Source: Allacma fusca
Lineage: Eukaryota > Arthropoda > Collembola > Symphypleona > Sminthuridae
Length of the DNA stretch: 64,000 nt
NCBI GenBank assembly: GCA_947179485.1
Contig: OX359247.1
Coordinates: 10,073,060 to 10,137,059 of the forward strand
Direction: 5' to 3'
Each line of letters starts with the position of its first letter. Position 1 is the first letter of the stretch. A model generated the notes under the pieces. That model was not told the DNA's origin, did not search any database, and saw only the letters and a program-made list of their open reading frames with translations. The position numbers were made by a program, and so were the translations under genes. Shown here piece by piece: positions 1 through 11,800 of this stretch.

Positions 1-823
1 CTCTAAAATGGGGGAGAATTATTAATTGCGTGGCTGAGTTTTCTTGAGCTAAGGGAACACCAGCTTTGATGTCTGTACATAGACTAACACTGATAAACAG
101 ATTAACAAGAATATAATACCTGCTTCGTTGTGTAAATGTTTTCATTGCATCTACTCTGGAAAGTCAGCTACCGTGAGATGCAGACGTCTTACACTGTATG
201 GGTCGTACTGGTTGAGATTTTTTGGGTGCTCGTGTGTCATAACCTACTCGACGAGTTTGTTTGCATGGTGAATTGCATTGGTCCGTGATCGTTGAAGTTC
301 AAGTTGAGATATTAGTAGCCGGTATGTTGGCAAGTCCATTCGAGGTGAGATGTGTATGTCTTGGAAGTGTAAGTCTATGACTTGATAACATTCTTTTAGA
401 GAGCAGGTTTGCACGTCCTCAAAAATTTTGGAGTTGGTGATGAACATAGGGGAAAGTTCATTTCACGGCATACGTATTCAGTTGTGCTTGAGTGCAGCAT
501 CCTGTGTTAAAATTCTCCTGTTGAGAAAACGAGTGCTCCATTTTTACATAGAAACTTCTCAATTTTGTGTTTACCGGTTGGTATGTATTTATTTATTAAT
601 TGTGTCTTGGCACATTTTCTAGAGTACATCGAAATTACATCCAAGTTTATGATTTACATTTTCATGTTTCCAACTCCTTTACAAGTGAAAGTCTAATACC
701 GGACCGCATCGGTTTACATCAACCAGGTCACTGTGTGCAATTATTGGGAACATATGCCCATCCCCTGTATATAACAGGTACATGCACCTTTCACACACAT
801 CTAAGTGTATAAAGAGAGATAGA
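1..823. other. No gene recognised
   Basis: Short open frames occur on both strands but none shows a recognisable domain or compositional sign of coding. I see no RNA gene or repeat boundary here. Confidence 0.5.
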
Positions 824-932
824 AAATACCCAGAAAGTTATGTGGGGTGAGCTGGAGTCAAATCGCCTGTGCAGCCGTACAGAAACGCTACACAACCGAG
901 GCGCCGGCCCACCGCGATGGTAGTATATACAA
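824..932 (-). repeat. SINE 5' head fragment (tRNA-derived)
   Basis: Read on the minus strand this stretch starts with a tRNA-like head (GCGCCTCGGT, then a GTGTAGCG A-box-like stretch and a GACTCC B-box-like stretch). It runs into the same 30-40 bp that follow the head of the longer SINE at 1349-1960. The match ends near 824, so this copy lacks the body and tail. The B box is degenerate and transcription is unlikely. Confidence 0.6.
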
Positions 933-1348
933 AAGCTGTCCAAATATGTTTCTCTGAACTGAGAACTTCGTGAGCAATGGGCAAATGGGGTTTTCTTAGC
1001 CGTAGTTGGAGTTGAGCAAAGATGTTTCGGCTCTGGAGCAAGGAGAGACAATGATAATGTTGATGAGACGTCTCGAATGGGTTCTTCGCTACTTATTGGC
1101 TGTGGTATATGAGTTGGTGCTTGACTGGGAGGTACATTGTTATTCATGCGTTCACACAGTAGGTTGACAGGAACAGGATTATTCTGCGATAAGTCGTAAA
1201 TGCTCTCATATATAAGTGGTTGTTGTTCATTTCATACATTATGTACTGGCATGAGCATTGTGTCTTGGTGGATTTGCATACACTATTGCAAATGTAGCTG
1301 TCATTTATTGAGTCTATTCTTGTGTGAGAATAGTTGTCCAGGGAATAT

Positions 1349-1960
1349 AATAATAATAATAATTCTTTATTCGGGATTCTTTTCGGGCTGCGCCCATATC
1401 AACCATACATACATACATTACTTCTTTACAACTATTTACAAGTGAGAAGCTTATACTGGCTCTCCTCAGTCTGAATGTTTTTGCACCGGCAATTCCTTAT
1501 GCACTGGGTATCGTACACGGGCCGGCGTCTCGTGCTAGCATTGTGGCCGCAGAGCAAGTGGGACATATACCCATTGTCCATTCCTCGCAAGCGAGTATAT
1601 CACAAGCCCTGAGCCACGCCCCTTAAAGATAGGTTAGAGGGAAACTGTGTGTAGGAGTGAGGCAGCGAAGGGCAGATGCCACGGACGCTCTTTCACCAGA
1701 TTAGGGTATGCAGATGCGATAGGTCAGAAGTATGCTAAAGAGCTCTTTATTCAGTCATTGCTCAGCACACTCCAGCGCTACCGCATCAGCACATCCAACC
1801 GGATCCAGAGTGCAACATCGCCGCGAACACTCTTCCACACAGAAAGCTATAGTAGGAGACAGAAAATACCCAGGAAGTTATGCGGGGTGAGCTGGAGTCG
1901 AAGCCGACTCCTCCGCAACCGAGCAGACACGCTACACCACCGAGGCGCCGGGACAGCTCC
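1349..1960 (-). repeat. Long tRNA-headed SINE with 15-bp target duplication
   Basis: On the minus strand the element runs from a tRNA-like head near 1960-1885 through a body of about 400 bp to a 3' tail of AATAAAG followed by ATT repeats near 1349-1366. The head has an A-box-like stretch and the B box GGCTTCGACTCC. The target duplication TTGTCCAGGGAATAT flanks it at 1334-1348 and 1961-1975, which fixes both ends. At about 612 bp it is long for a SINE. A second copy lies at 41656-42196 with the same body but a different tRNA head. Just before the tail is a small hairpin, GGGC-GCA-GCCC, resembling the end of the LINE at 3064-17354. It has no coding capacity and would depend on a LINE for movement. 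Confidence 0.8.
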
Positions 1961-2084
1961 TTGTCCAGGGAATATGCTTTGGAGCTTCTGCTCATTGTCC
2001 GCAGGACGGTATAACCCATGAAACGGCGCAGTTCAGGACAATACGACCAGAGCACAGATACCCAAATGCACCGTGTCGTAATAA

Positions 2085-2656
2085 TTGGAAATTCACGAGA
2101 TAGTTACAATATATCAGTACAACTATAGAAGATGGGGATCGCAAATCTCACTCGTTCTCCAGACCCGTGGATTGTGGACCGTTGCTAATGGCACTGAAGA
2201 ACGATCCGAACAATCGGATATAACACCAATAGATCCAGGTGTTCTTGGGACATCTCAGGAAGAATGGGATAAACAAGACACTGAGGGTCGAGCAATTATC
2301 GTATCTTAAATAGACGAGGTGCCGATAAATAATATTTATGATTGTGCAACTGCCGCGGATATGTTCCACCGCTTGGAACAGATCAATGCTGCTGGCAGTA
2401 CCCTCAAAAAACAGGTCAAACTTTCAAAGATTAAGTTAACACTAAAACTTGGCAAGGTACATTAAGTAATACAATAAATACACAGGCTCAATTTGGCATT
2501 ACAACAATGGGATATTACAGACATGGCGTATACCTATATCAATTATATACTAGTGTTAGATCATAACAACATAAGAGTATCTGAATAAGGGATCATTCAA
2601 CTATTACAGACAAAACAAACATTTGATCATCCGAATAATTTATGATTACTAATATG
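2085..2656 (+). mobile_element. Copia-like Gag fossil
   Basis: Translated segments resemble the N-terminal Gag region of Ty1/copia elements: a tryptophan-containing start, the GLWTVANGTEE block, EEWDKQDTEGRAII, and a later AADMFHRLEQ block. This pattern is typical of copia Gag (UBN2-like). Only Gag is visible and it is broken. The following DNA was split by the hAT MITE at 2657 and the LINE at 3064. No protease, integrase, reverse transcriptase or LTR was recognised, so this is an old fragment. Confidence 0.6.
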
Positions 2657-3036
2657 CAGGGGTCGGATTTTTGTAAATCTCCCTGGAAGATTATTTCTGA
2701 ATTTCCCTGCTGACTATTATCTCCGTGCTGGTAGGTCCTCAAAGATTAAAACATCCCTGCTGAAAAACGGTCAACGATTTTCAAAATCCCTGTTGGCAAA
2801 AAAATCCCTTACAAGACGTGAAATCCCTGCCAAATTTTGCCAATCAAGCCAAAAATCCCTTTTTGCTTAACAAATTTCCCTGAAACCCGTCAACAAAATT
2901 GAAAATCCCTGCCAAAAAAGGTCAACGATTCCCTTAAAATCGGTCAATAAATCCCTTCCCTTTGAGATTTTCCCTGCCAGAAATATTATTTCCCTGGAAA
3001 GATTCTTCCCGTCTTCCTACAAAAATCCGACCCCTG
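2657..3036. mobile_element. hAT-type MITE with perfect 8-bp target duplication
   Basis: Terminal inverted repeats start CAGGGGTCGGATTTTTGTA and end with the reverse complement. The 8-bp duplication CTAATATG lies at 2649-2656 and 3037-3044. The 8-bp duplication and CAG-starting ends are diagnostic of hAT. The 380-bp interior has no ORF and is largely made of degenerate repeats of a word near AAATCCCTGCC. A one-sided relative begins at 21725. Confidence 0.88.
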
Positions 3037-3063
3037 CTAATATGTCATCACATTAACAGCAAA

Positions 3064-3603
3064 CTTTCTAAAAGAACTAAAGCAGAACTGAGAGAGTGAA
3101 CAACGAAACAGTGAAGCTCTGCTAATTTTGTAAAGTGGCTGTGTCAAGTGAGACAATCTGAAGGTGAAAATTATAGGGATATGTGGCAAATTTTAGCGCG
3201 GTTTTAACAGACTATAGTGAGCCCACATTATTCCAAACCATCAACCGGAAATTTGGAGAGTGTCCTCCGAAATCAATATAGAGGGTCAAAGCAAGGGAAA
3301 TATTGATATCCCAACTCAGAGCAGGAGAGACAGTAAGCGATAAGGACATAATCAAACAGCCTGAGGGAATAACCTTAACCGACGGACCATATCAACGGCC
3401 TGGCAGCTAAACCTTATGCAAAGCAGGGACATGCACAGCATCGCCTATAGCTGACCAGGCATATATATAAGATAAGCAAACAATAAACAAAAACAAAACT
3501 GTGGGGACATTTACAGCATTAGCATACGTGTACAAATTACAGTCCGGAATTGAATAAAAATAACCTAATTGACAAATATTAAACTAGGCAAATCATCAAA
3601 ACA
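3064..3603 (+). promoter_or_regulatory. LINE 5' leader (presumed internal promoter region)
   Basis: This non-coding stretch lies between the inferred LINE 5' end and the ORF1 start. Full-length LINEs normally carry an internal promoter here, but I see no specific element, so the regulatory role is inferred from position. Confidence 0.4.
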
Positions 3604-4416
3604 ATGTACGTAATGCGCTCGCCAAAAGGAACAAACGACCAACAACCTCCCTATGAAATGGACCACGAAACAGCCGGGAACGCCCTGGGGAAAAGGAAGC
3701 AATCTGGAGAAGAGGACACATGTGAAAGTAAGAAAATCCGAACTGAAGAAGAAAACGGACACGACAGACCAACAGGTGAACAAACTGGTATAGAAGCAAT
3801 GATGGAGAGACTCATGAAGAAAATGACAAAAGAAATGGCTGGATCAATGCGAGATATGGAAAGTAGAATTACGAATAGCATAAACAAGAAACTGGGCGAA
3901 GTAGAAGCCACAATAAATAGAAGGCTAGAAGAACTACAGGCAAGAGTAGATGAAGCAGAAGGGGAAACAATCACACTGAGCTCACAGCTGAAAACAGTAC
4001 AAGAAGAAAACGAAGATTTAAGAAAACGGCTCAAGACAACAGAGTCCAGACTTGATCGCATGAGTCGAAAAAACAATCTGGTTTTCTACGGACTTGTAGA
4101 AGGGGATAGAGAGTCAAAATCGGAACTAAACGAGAAAATTAGCAGGTTCATCCGTAACGAAATGGAATTGGATGAAGTATTTATAGACGGAGCCTATAAA
4201 GTTAAGACAGGCAAAGCGGGGAATCCGAGGGCCGTGAAAGTCATCTTCTCTAAACTACATGACAGGGAAATTGTATTAGAAAAAAGAAGGATCCTCAAAA
4301 CAAAACAAATTCCAGTATACGTGTCGCCGGATCTAAGTAAAGAGGATGCGGAGAAAGCACGTAAGATCAGAGAACAGAAGACGAGAGAAAAGCGAGACAG
4401 CAACCAAACTGCATGA
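3604..4416 (+). CDS. LINE ORF1 protein (coiled coil plus RRM-like domain)
   Basis: The 270-residue protein is highly charged. Residues about 1-60 are a hydrophilic N-terminus. Residues about 61-153 are rich in E/K/R/L heptads and should form a coiled coil for multimerisation. Residues about 158-240 begin with NLVFYGLVE and resemble the RRM-like RNA-binding fold of L1-type ORF1 proteins, followed by a basic tail (KIREQKTREKR). Such proteins bind their own RNA and act as chaperones in the LINE ribonucleoprotein. The frame ends in TGA at 4414-4416 and ORF2 is open in the same frame immediately after it. The start at 3604 is the first ATG of the frame. Confidence 0.8.
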   Translation: MYVMRSPKGTNDQQPPYEMDHETAGNALGKRKQSGEEDTCESKKIRTEEENGHDRPTGEQTGIEAMMERLMKKMTKEMAGSMRDMESRITNSINKKLGEVEATINRRLEELQARVDEAEGETITLSSQLKTVQEENEDLRKRLKTTESRLDRMSRKNNLVFYGLVEGDRESKSELNEKISRFIRNEMELDEVFIDGAYKVKTGKAGNPRAVKVIFSKLHDREIVLEKRRILKTKQIPVYVSPDLSKEDAEKARKIREQKTREKRDSNQTA

Positions 4417-6271
4417 GAAATTGGTCGGCCCTTACAACAAAATATTGTAAATAATATTATTTATTGGAACCTAAGAGGACTTATGTCCAATATTATTTTT
4501 AAGCTTAATTTTATTCTTGACTTGAAACCATGTGTATTTTGCCTATCGGAAACCTGGATAACTGATAAAAAGAAAATAGAAAACTTAGGTGTTTTACAAA
4601 ATTACGATCTAAATATAGTTGAGTCAAGAAAAACTAGAGGGAGGCCCAGTGGAGGGCTAATACTGGGAGTAAAGATTGAATTAAGGAATAAATATAAAAT
4701 ACTTTCGTCTAGTTGTGATAACTTTGTAATTAATTTTAATAATATCGGGACTATTATTTTTGTATACATACCTCCCACAGAAAACTTAAATGCAATAAGT
4801 GAGCTTATAGAAAAGCATAATAATGGACTTAACAAAATAACTGTAATTGGAGATTTAAACGCTAGAATAGGGACAGACACAGGCAGTGAACGGGAAAATA
4901 TTATAACTGCGACACTCAGCAGTAAAAGGCAAAATATGGACAAAATAATAAATAGCAAGGGTAGGCAACTCATTCGAGATATAATTAAAGACAACAACAT
5001 GATTATTGTAAATGGTAGAAGCCATTCTGATCCAGAAGGCTGTTTTACATTTGTAAATCACATGGGTGCAAGCACCATTGACCTATGCATTGCTTCTGAA
5101 TTAGTAGCTAGGAAATTGGTAGACTTTATAGTTCATGAGAACACAGAATCGGACCATTTTTGTAGTCAAATAAAATTATCGGAATCACAAAATGAAACCC
5201 AAAACCGAGTTACGTGTAACAAAATACACTGGAGACCGGAAGCAAGTGACATGTTTAAGAAACAAATTGATCAAGATGCTGCTTTTGATTTAGAACACTG
5301 CAACATCGAAACACTCTACAAAATCATTTTTGACGCAGCAAAAATTAGTTGCATGACATGTAAAGGATATCATGTCACTCCAACCCAACAAGGTCCAAAA
5401 TGGTTCGATAAGGAATGTATGGAAGCAAAATCTGAACTGAAAAGAGCTCTGAGGCGCTTACGAAAATGCCAGACGGGACACCGAGATACAAATATTCAGC
5501 TATATAAATCCACCAAAGCCAGATATAGCTACCTCTGCAACCATAAAAAGCAAGTTTTTTATGAAGATATCCAAACGAAGATAAACAAGAGTAGAAATTC
5601 CGCGGACTTCTGGGAAGCGATCAAAGCATTTCGGAGCCCAAACGTTAAAACAGTCGACAACAATATTACAAATAGTGACTGGGAACAATACTTCAAAAAC
5701 CTGTATGAGATTACAAATACAATGGATCAAGTAGAAACGTTTACGGGAACAAATGAAGTAGAGGAGACAGACATAACTATAACCGAAGTCAAAAATGTGA
5801 TAAAAAGAATCGCAAATAGGAAATCCCCTGGAAGCGACGGAATTCCAAATGAGATCTGGAAAAACTTGAATCATAGACTCCTAGAATATCTAACGAAGAT
5901 ATTTAACCAGATTCTTAGATCAAGTATCCCAGAATACTGGGGGAACATTATAACATGCCCCGTATATAAAAAGGGCGATCATAACTTACCAAAGAATTAT
6001 AGACCAATCTCGTTACTTAACACGATTGTTAAAATGTTTACTGCTATCCTGGCAGACCGAGTACAAGCTCAATGTATAACGAATAACATAATCTCGGATA
6101 ATCAATCAGCCTATAGGAAAGGGAAGGGTTGTGCGGAACACATATTTACACTATATAGTATAATATGTAAGCAAATATCCAAGCCAAAAGGGAAACTGTA
6201 CACCTTATTCATAGATTTAAGCCACGCATTTGACTCAATTGTACAGACGCTCCTTTGGAGCAGACTATTAG
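4417..6271 (+). CDS. LINE ORF2, 5' part: endonuclease and start of reverse transcriptase
   Basis: The frame is open directly after the ORF1 stop. The first ATG is at 4483, but the endonuclease motif WNLRGL lies upstream of it (4465-4482), so functional translation should begin before 4483. Counting from 4483, SETW is near residue 22, GDLNAR near 123, STIDLCIAS near 200 and ESDH near 218. These are the APE-type endonuclease motifs that nick target DNA. Near residue 440 the reverse transcriptase begins with KSPGSDGIPNEIW, followed by YRPISLLN and FIDLSHAFD, which holds the first catalytic aspartate. The protein is cut at 6271 by the LTR element. Reading continues in the same frame at 15734. Confidence 0.85.
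6267..6271. repeat. Target duplication ATTAG, left copy
   Basis: ATTAG immediately precedes the 5' LTR and recurs at 15729-15733 immediately after the 3' LTR. Five-base duplications are typical of Ty3/gypsy integrase. Confidence 0.95.
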
Positions 6272-7483
6272 TGTCAGTGTGGAAACTGACAAGAAACCGT
6301 CACTTTCACTGTCACTTTCACACATACACACACACAAACACACTTTCCCCTGATGATATTGAGGACTCCTGCAACTTTCCCCAGTCCTGAAAATTAAAAT
6401 AAAACGTATTAAGGAGAAAATGTAAACGTATTGTTTACATTTTCTTAACCCAAACCCTATCCTAATTCCTAACCTACTTAAATCTAAAAATAAATAAAAT
6501 GTAAAAAGACTTACCATATGTACCTTCTGTGGAAATCCTAGACCTCTCCAAAAGTATAAAAGGGCGAGGGATTTCCACAGAAGGACATTCAGTAATCCAC
6601 TGCCTTAGCGGTTGGTTCCGAGGTCTTCACCTCTGGGTCTTGCTTCCGGAGAACTCTCCTGGATTTCCGACCGAAAGGACGGTTTTTCTTAGGTAATTTA
6701 TACCTCTTCCCGCTCCTAAACCACCAGACCTGAACCCAAACCTAACCACCAATCCCTGCCTACCCAGACCATCCAGCGCCAAGTTTAAAAACTTGGCAGC
6801 TTGGTTTCTTTGGCATTATTTATTGCAGTCGTGATTTTTTTTGTCTTAAAAGTAAAATTAAAATTTTTGAAATATTTTTTGAAAATTGTTTTGGTTTTTG
6901 GGATAAATTTTATTAGGACCTTCCCGTGCTAAAAGGTGAATTTTTTTGGACCCTTCAAGTAAGTTTTTGGTTATTTTTGGGAATTTTATTTTTTTATTAA
7001 GTAAAAAGGCGGGTCTGGCAGGTGTGGGCATCTACCCTACCCTATAATTATTTTTGCCTACCCTCCTTAAAAATATTAGATGTGCATTTGCCCTGGGAAT
7101 TTTTTTATAAAAGAGTAGTTTTTCCGAGCATTAGCTCCGGATAAAATTCTACGGTTAAAATAAATTGTTTTCCGGGCAATGCACATATTCCGCGCGGAGC
7201 GCTGGATTAATTCCTAAATTCCCCAACCTGTTACTATGCCAGTTTGAATTTTGCTCTACCTACTCCTGGTAAATTTTAGTACCCCTTTTGTGTAATTTTA
7301 AATTACAACACCCTTGCTCTACCACTCCAATAAATTAAATAATTAAATTCCAAAGTTCATTTTCATTTTGCTCTACCACTCCAATTAATTTAATTAATTA
7401 ATTTCAAGTTTATTTTGATCAATTAAATTAAATTGAATTATTATTTTAGATAACCCTTTTGATTAAACTTATGCACCCTCACA
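6272..7483 (+). repeat. 5' LTR of the Ty3/gypsy element
   Basis: Starts TGTCAGTGTGG and ends CCCTCACA, so it has the TG...CA ends. It carries a TATA-like TATAAAAG at 6555-6562, three hairpin-forming stretches (6416-6444, 6523-6584, and GCCAAGTT/AACTTGGC near 6779) and three related GCTCTACC-ACTCC motifs in its last 300 bp. Confidence 0.95.
6523..6584 (+). promoter_or_regulatory. LTR TATA box inside a 16-bp perfect inverted repeat
   Basis: CCTTCTGTGGAAATCC at 6523-6538 is matched by its exact reverse complement at 6569-6584. The 30-base loop contains TATAAAAG (6555-6562). The same structure is at 14768-14829 in the 3' LTR. It may be the LTR core promoter or a palindromic binding site. The function is inferred. 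Confidence 0.6.
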
Positions 7484-7488
7484 TATAA

Positions 7489-7503
7489 GGCGCCGATCTT
7501 TTC
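7489..7503 (+). other. Candidate primer-binding site
   Basis: Five bases after the 5' LTR is GGCGCCGATC, a GC-rich stretch in the position expected for a tRNA primer-binding site. It lacks a leading T of TGG and I cannot name the tRNA. Confidence 0.35.
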
Positions 7504-7897
7504 CGGCAATTTGATTTCATTAGGGTTATCTCATATTTGAATTAATTATTAATATTAATATCTGTTCAATTTATTTAAGAGTGTGTCAGTCGCCAAACAA
7601 TTCCAAACCCTCTCACAACAAGCACCTAATGTTTCTGGATTTTGATACCGTTATCCGAAAATACCCCCACTGTTGTAATTTCCGCCCCACTTCCCGATCA
7701 ATTATATCAGGTCGATTAAATAATCATTCGTTATACATTTTTCATTACGAGTCATTAATTGATACCGTAATTTTCCATACTTATTTTCTGTACCAGACTC
7801 GCCCCATATTCACTACCTACGTTACCCGTAATTGTTTAGAGCATCATTTCCCCTGTATATAACACTTAAGGAATTAAATTGTTTTTGGGCCCTCGAG

Positions 7898-8800
7898 ATG
7901 GATCAGGATCAGGTCAATCAGATCGCCGCTGCGATTGCGCAGTATTTTACGGCAAATCCCATTCCCAATAACGCTGCCCCCGCTAATGACCCCTCTCGCA
8001 TGTATCATATGCTCCAAACATTTAGGAAATATGATGGCAGCACTAATGTTAGAGATTGGCTCATTCAATTTAATGCCGAATGTACCAATTACGGCCTCGA
8101 TGACCAATGGAAGGTCAATAATTTAGACCGTTTCCTATCCGGCACCCCTGCTGTTTGGTGGAAATCGCATAAGTCCCAGTACATTAATCTTGCTGCACGG
8201 GCCCCAACTCAAGACATCCCTAATTACGGGAACTACGCATGGCAATTACTCATCACAGCTATTTCTAATTTTTTCTCTGCTGACAATATTAAAGAGCGAG
8301 CAGCCGCAGAGCTAAAAAGTTTAAAGTACAACTTTGGTGATGATCCCATGGCATACGTAGCGAACGTAGTCGATTGTATGTCGAGAATTAACTCACACAT
8401 GACGGAGTATGACAAGGTCACGAATTTGTTACGTGGGCTCCCTGAAAATCTACGGGCACACGTAACATCAGGGTGCACAACTATAGATAGTTTCTTTTCT
8501 AATCTTACTCGTCATGTGCACGTTAATCCCCATTTAGCTAGACAAACCCCTTCCATGTCATCTTCCATGAACAACCACACTCAGTCTTCGGTTCGAGCTA
8601 TGGGATCAACTAAGAAATTAGTTATCCCCAACTACTCCGCTGAACATAAGGCTGCGTGTGTGTCCTCTAACGGTAAACCCTTATGCTATGAATGCAAACG
8701 GGAAAATCATAGAGTCCACAGATGTTGGAAACTAATGAAGGCTCAGGGGATCCCTTTACCTGAAAGACCTGCCCCTAAAATCTCTATTACTCCTCCATAA
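7898..8800 (+). CDS. Gag of the Ty3/gypsy element
   Basis: About 300 residues counted from the ATG at 7898 (MDQDQVNQ). An upstream in-frame ATG at 7832 adds 22 residues without Gag character. The centre, with PAVWWKSH and a run around DDPMAYVANVVDCMSRI, resembles the retrotransposon Gag capsid-like domain. Near the C-terminus is a CCHC zinc knuckle, CYECKRENHRVHRC, typical of nucleocapsid and RNA binding. It looks whole. Its role would be assembly of cytoplasmic virus-like particles. Confidence 0.85.
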   Translation: MDQDQVNQIAAAIAQYFTANPIPNNAAPANDPSRMYHMLQTFRKYDGSTNVRDWLIQFNAECTNYGLDDQWKVNNLDRFLSGTPAVWWKSHKSQYINLAARAPTQDIPNYGNYAWQLLITAISNFFSADNIKERAAAELKSLKYNFGDDPMAYVANVVDCMSRINSHMTEYDKVTNLLRGLPENLRAHVTSGCTTIDSFFSNLTRHVHVNPHLARQTPSMSSSMNNHTQSSVRAMGSTKKLVIPNYSAEHKAACVSSNGKPLCYECKRENHRVHRCWKLMKAQGIPLPERPAPKISITPP

Positions 8801-8805
8801 AACTG

Positions 8806-11800
8806 TTGAGGTGTCCCTTGCGGGAGGTGACACCTAGACAGAAATCTCCTAAGTTTTCTAAGCCTACTATTGATATAGATAATCAATCTGTAATTTCCGA
8901 TATTTCTACTTCGAATAGATTTTCTATATTATCAATACATAATATTTCTTCTAATTCAGATACTCCTGCTAGCTTTAAGACTCAACCTCTTTCAACTCTT
9001 AAATCAGAGTTATTACCTAATTACTGTATTGGTCCACTTAGAGCATTAAATAATAAAACAGATTTATTATGGGATATTTCTATTTTAGGGAAAAACCCCT
9101 ACAAACTTACTGCGCTTGTTGATACAGGCGCATCTATCTCCTGTATTCACCCTTCTTTATTAGAGAAGATTCCTTCCTCTTATACTCTACATGATTGTTC
9201 GAAACCTATCTACGTTTCCCGCCCGTGGTATGGGCGAATAAATACTTATTCTATACAGATGGGTTAATTCAGACTTCAAGTATTGTCAATGCTATTCATG
9301 GTCAAGGATTTATTTATGTTTCCAATCTTACTAATGAGCCCATAACACTAAAACCTTGCAGTCACATAGCTAATTGTGAACCCCTCGAGCAAAACAATGT
9401 GAACCTTCGTAATATTAGTAGAGTAAATGTACCCCCTTTAACAGACGATCAAATTGCACAATTTAATCTAGGTCCTTCTCTATCCCAGCAACAGAGGGAT
9501 AGTATTATACGCATAATTAGAAAACATCCCACTGCGTTTGCTTGGAGAGATGAGGACATAGGTATAATAATTACAGATGACAATGGTCGTAATATCTCCT
9601 GTAAAGTCGAATTAATCGATGATAGTCCAGTACAGTCTACCCCTTACCGAAATTCTCAATCAACAAACAAGTTATTCGAGACCATGTTGAAAAAGAGAAA
9701 AAGTTAGGCTGGTTAGAACCTTGCACTGGACCATACAGTTCCCCTGTATTAGTTGTTCCCCGTAAGAATGGACCCCCTAGAGTTGTATATGACCTACGAA
9801 AGGTCAATTTAAAATGTCAATTCTTTCCTTTCCCTGCCGATAATCTACAAGAACAACTAGATTCCTTTGCTGACGCTTCATTCTTCTGTAATGCTGATGG
9901 TAAGGACGCTTTTCGTCAAATAGAGATCGAGGAAGACTCTCGCGATGTATTGGCTATCGTTACTAACGACGAATTGTTAAGGCCTACGAGAGCTCCATTT
10001 GGCTGGAAAAACTCAGGTCCTCGCTTTCAGCACGCATTCAGACAGATCTTTCCAAAGGTTCATTATCCTTGGTTAGCTAGTTATGTTGATGATGCAGGAT
10101 TCTTTGGTCGCACATTTGAAGAGATGCTAGATAGACTTGATAATTTCCTAGCTAGGTGCGCCCAGAGAAACTACAAACTGCAACCAAGGAAATGTTCATT
10201 TGGATATGAAGAGTTGGACTTCTTAGGTCATGTTATTTCTAAAGATGGCATACGTATAAAACAAGACCGTATCCAGGCCATCTTGGACTTAAAACCACCT
10301 AAGAATGTCAAACAAATTCGCCGTATTTTGGGTATCATTGGATTCTTCCGTAGACATATTAAAGATATGTCATATTTAGCAAAACCTTTATTTCGCCTAA
10401 CCGAAAATGGCGCTAAATTTGTTTGGACTCACGTAGAGCAAGAATCCTTTGAGAATCTAAAGTTAGCTATCACATCAGCTCCTATTCTTATGTTCCCTCA
10501 TCCCGATGGTCAGTTAGATTTATATGTCGATAGTAGTCAAGAAGCTATAGGTTCCGCATTACTTCAAACTATAAACAATGAAGTAGGAATCATAGCTTAT
10601 TACTCTAAATCTTTTGACAAAACACAAAGTAGGTGGTCGATCACCCACAAAGAGGGATGGTCAATTGTCAAAAGTATTGAACACTTCCATCATTACCTGC
10701 ATGGAAAGCAATTCCGAGTCCTAACTGACCATGCTTCCCTTCAATGGTTACTCAAAGTACGCGATCCGAAGGGAAAATTGGCTAGATGGGCTACTAGTCT
10801 GTACCCTTACAATTTTACAATTGCCCATATTCCGGGACGTAAGAATTTACTCGTTGATGCCCACTCCCGTCCCATACTAGAACAAGCTGAGCATCAAGAG
10901 CATATACGAGCCGTCAATATTAATCCTACGTCAGACCCTGAACTACGAGATACCAAAGAAATAGACTCCCATGAACCTTTATTTTCATATGTGGTTAATG
11001 CTAAGAAGCAAACTTTTGAACAGATTCAAAGACAGGACGATAAGTTAAAATCGATTATTGATTCCATAAAATATAATGAAACTGAAAGTCCTGATATTCC
11101 TCATAAGTTTTCAAAAGATTACGCCATTATTAACAATATTCTCTATTATGCTAACTATAATGAAACTGGTCCTCTTTGGTTACTCGTAATTCCTGAGTGT
11201 CTTAGGCATAAGATTTTCACTGATGTTCATGAAAATGATTTATCTCATTTGTCATTTCATAAGACATACTTTGCTATACACTCTCGATTCTATTGGTATG
11301 GAATGTATAAAGATGTTCGTCGTTTCTGTCAAGCCTGCCAGACATGTCAATTCCAGAACGTACCACATGTCGCAAAGGCTGGGCCGTTACAGACGAATTT
11401 AACTCCACTCGAACCATTCCATACCATAGCTATTGACTTTATTGTAGAACTCCCCATTACACGAAGACACAATAGATATTTATTAACTATTGTTGATCTC
11501 GCTACTAGATGGATTGAAGCTATTCCAACTTCAGACATGACTTCAGACACAGTCATTATTAACTTAGGCAAGTATTTCACCCGATACGATCACTGTAAGA
11601 AGATTATATGTGACAATGCTGGTTCATTTACCTCAACAGATTTCCTGAATTTCTGTTCAGATAAAGGAATAACTCTCAAGCATACAGCTCCCTATCACCC
11701 CGCATCAAATACTTATGCCGAACGTCCTAATGATGTTTTTAAGAACATGTTGTCCAAGTCAACACAGAAGTCTGGTATGGATTGGGACATACAAGTTCCT

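Noticed and set aside
3651-4076. 141-residue minus-strand ORF
   Set aside because: It is the antisense shadow of the LINE ORF1 coiled coil, rich in Ser/Leu as expected from such a complement.
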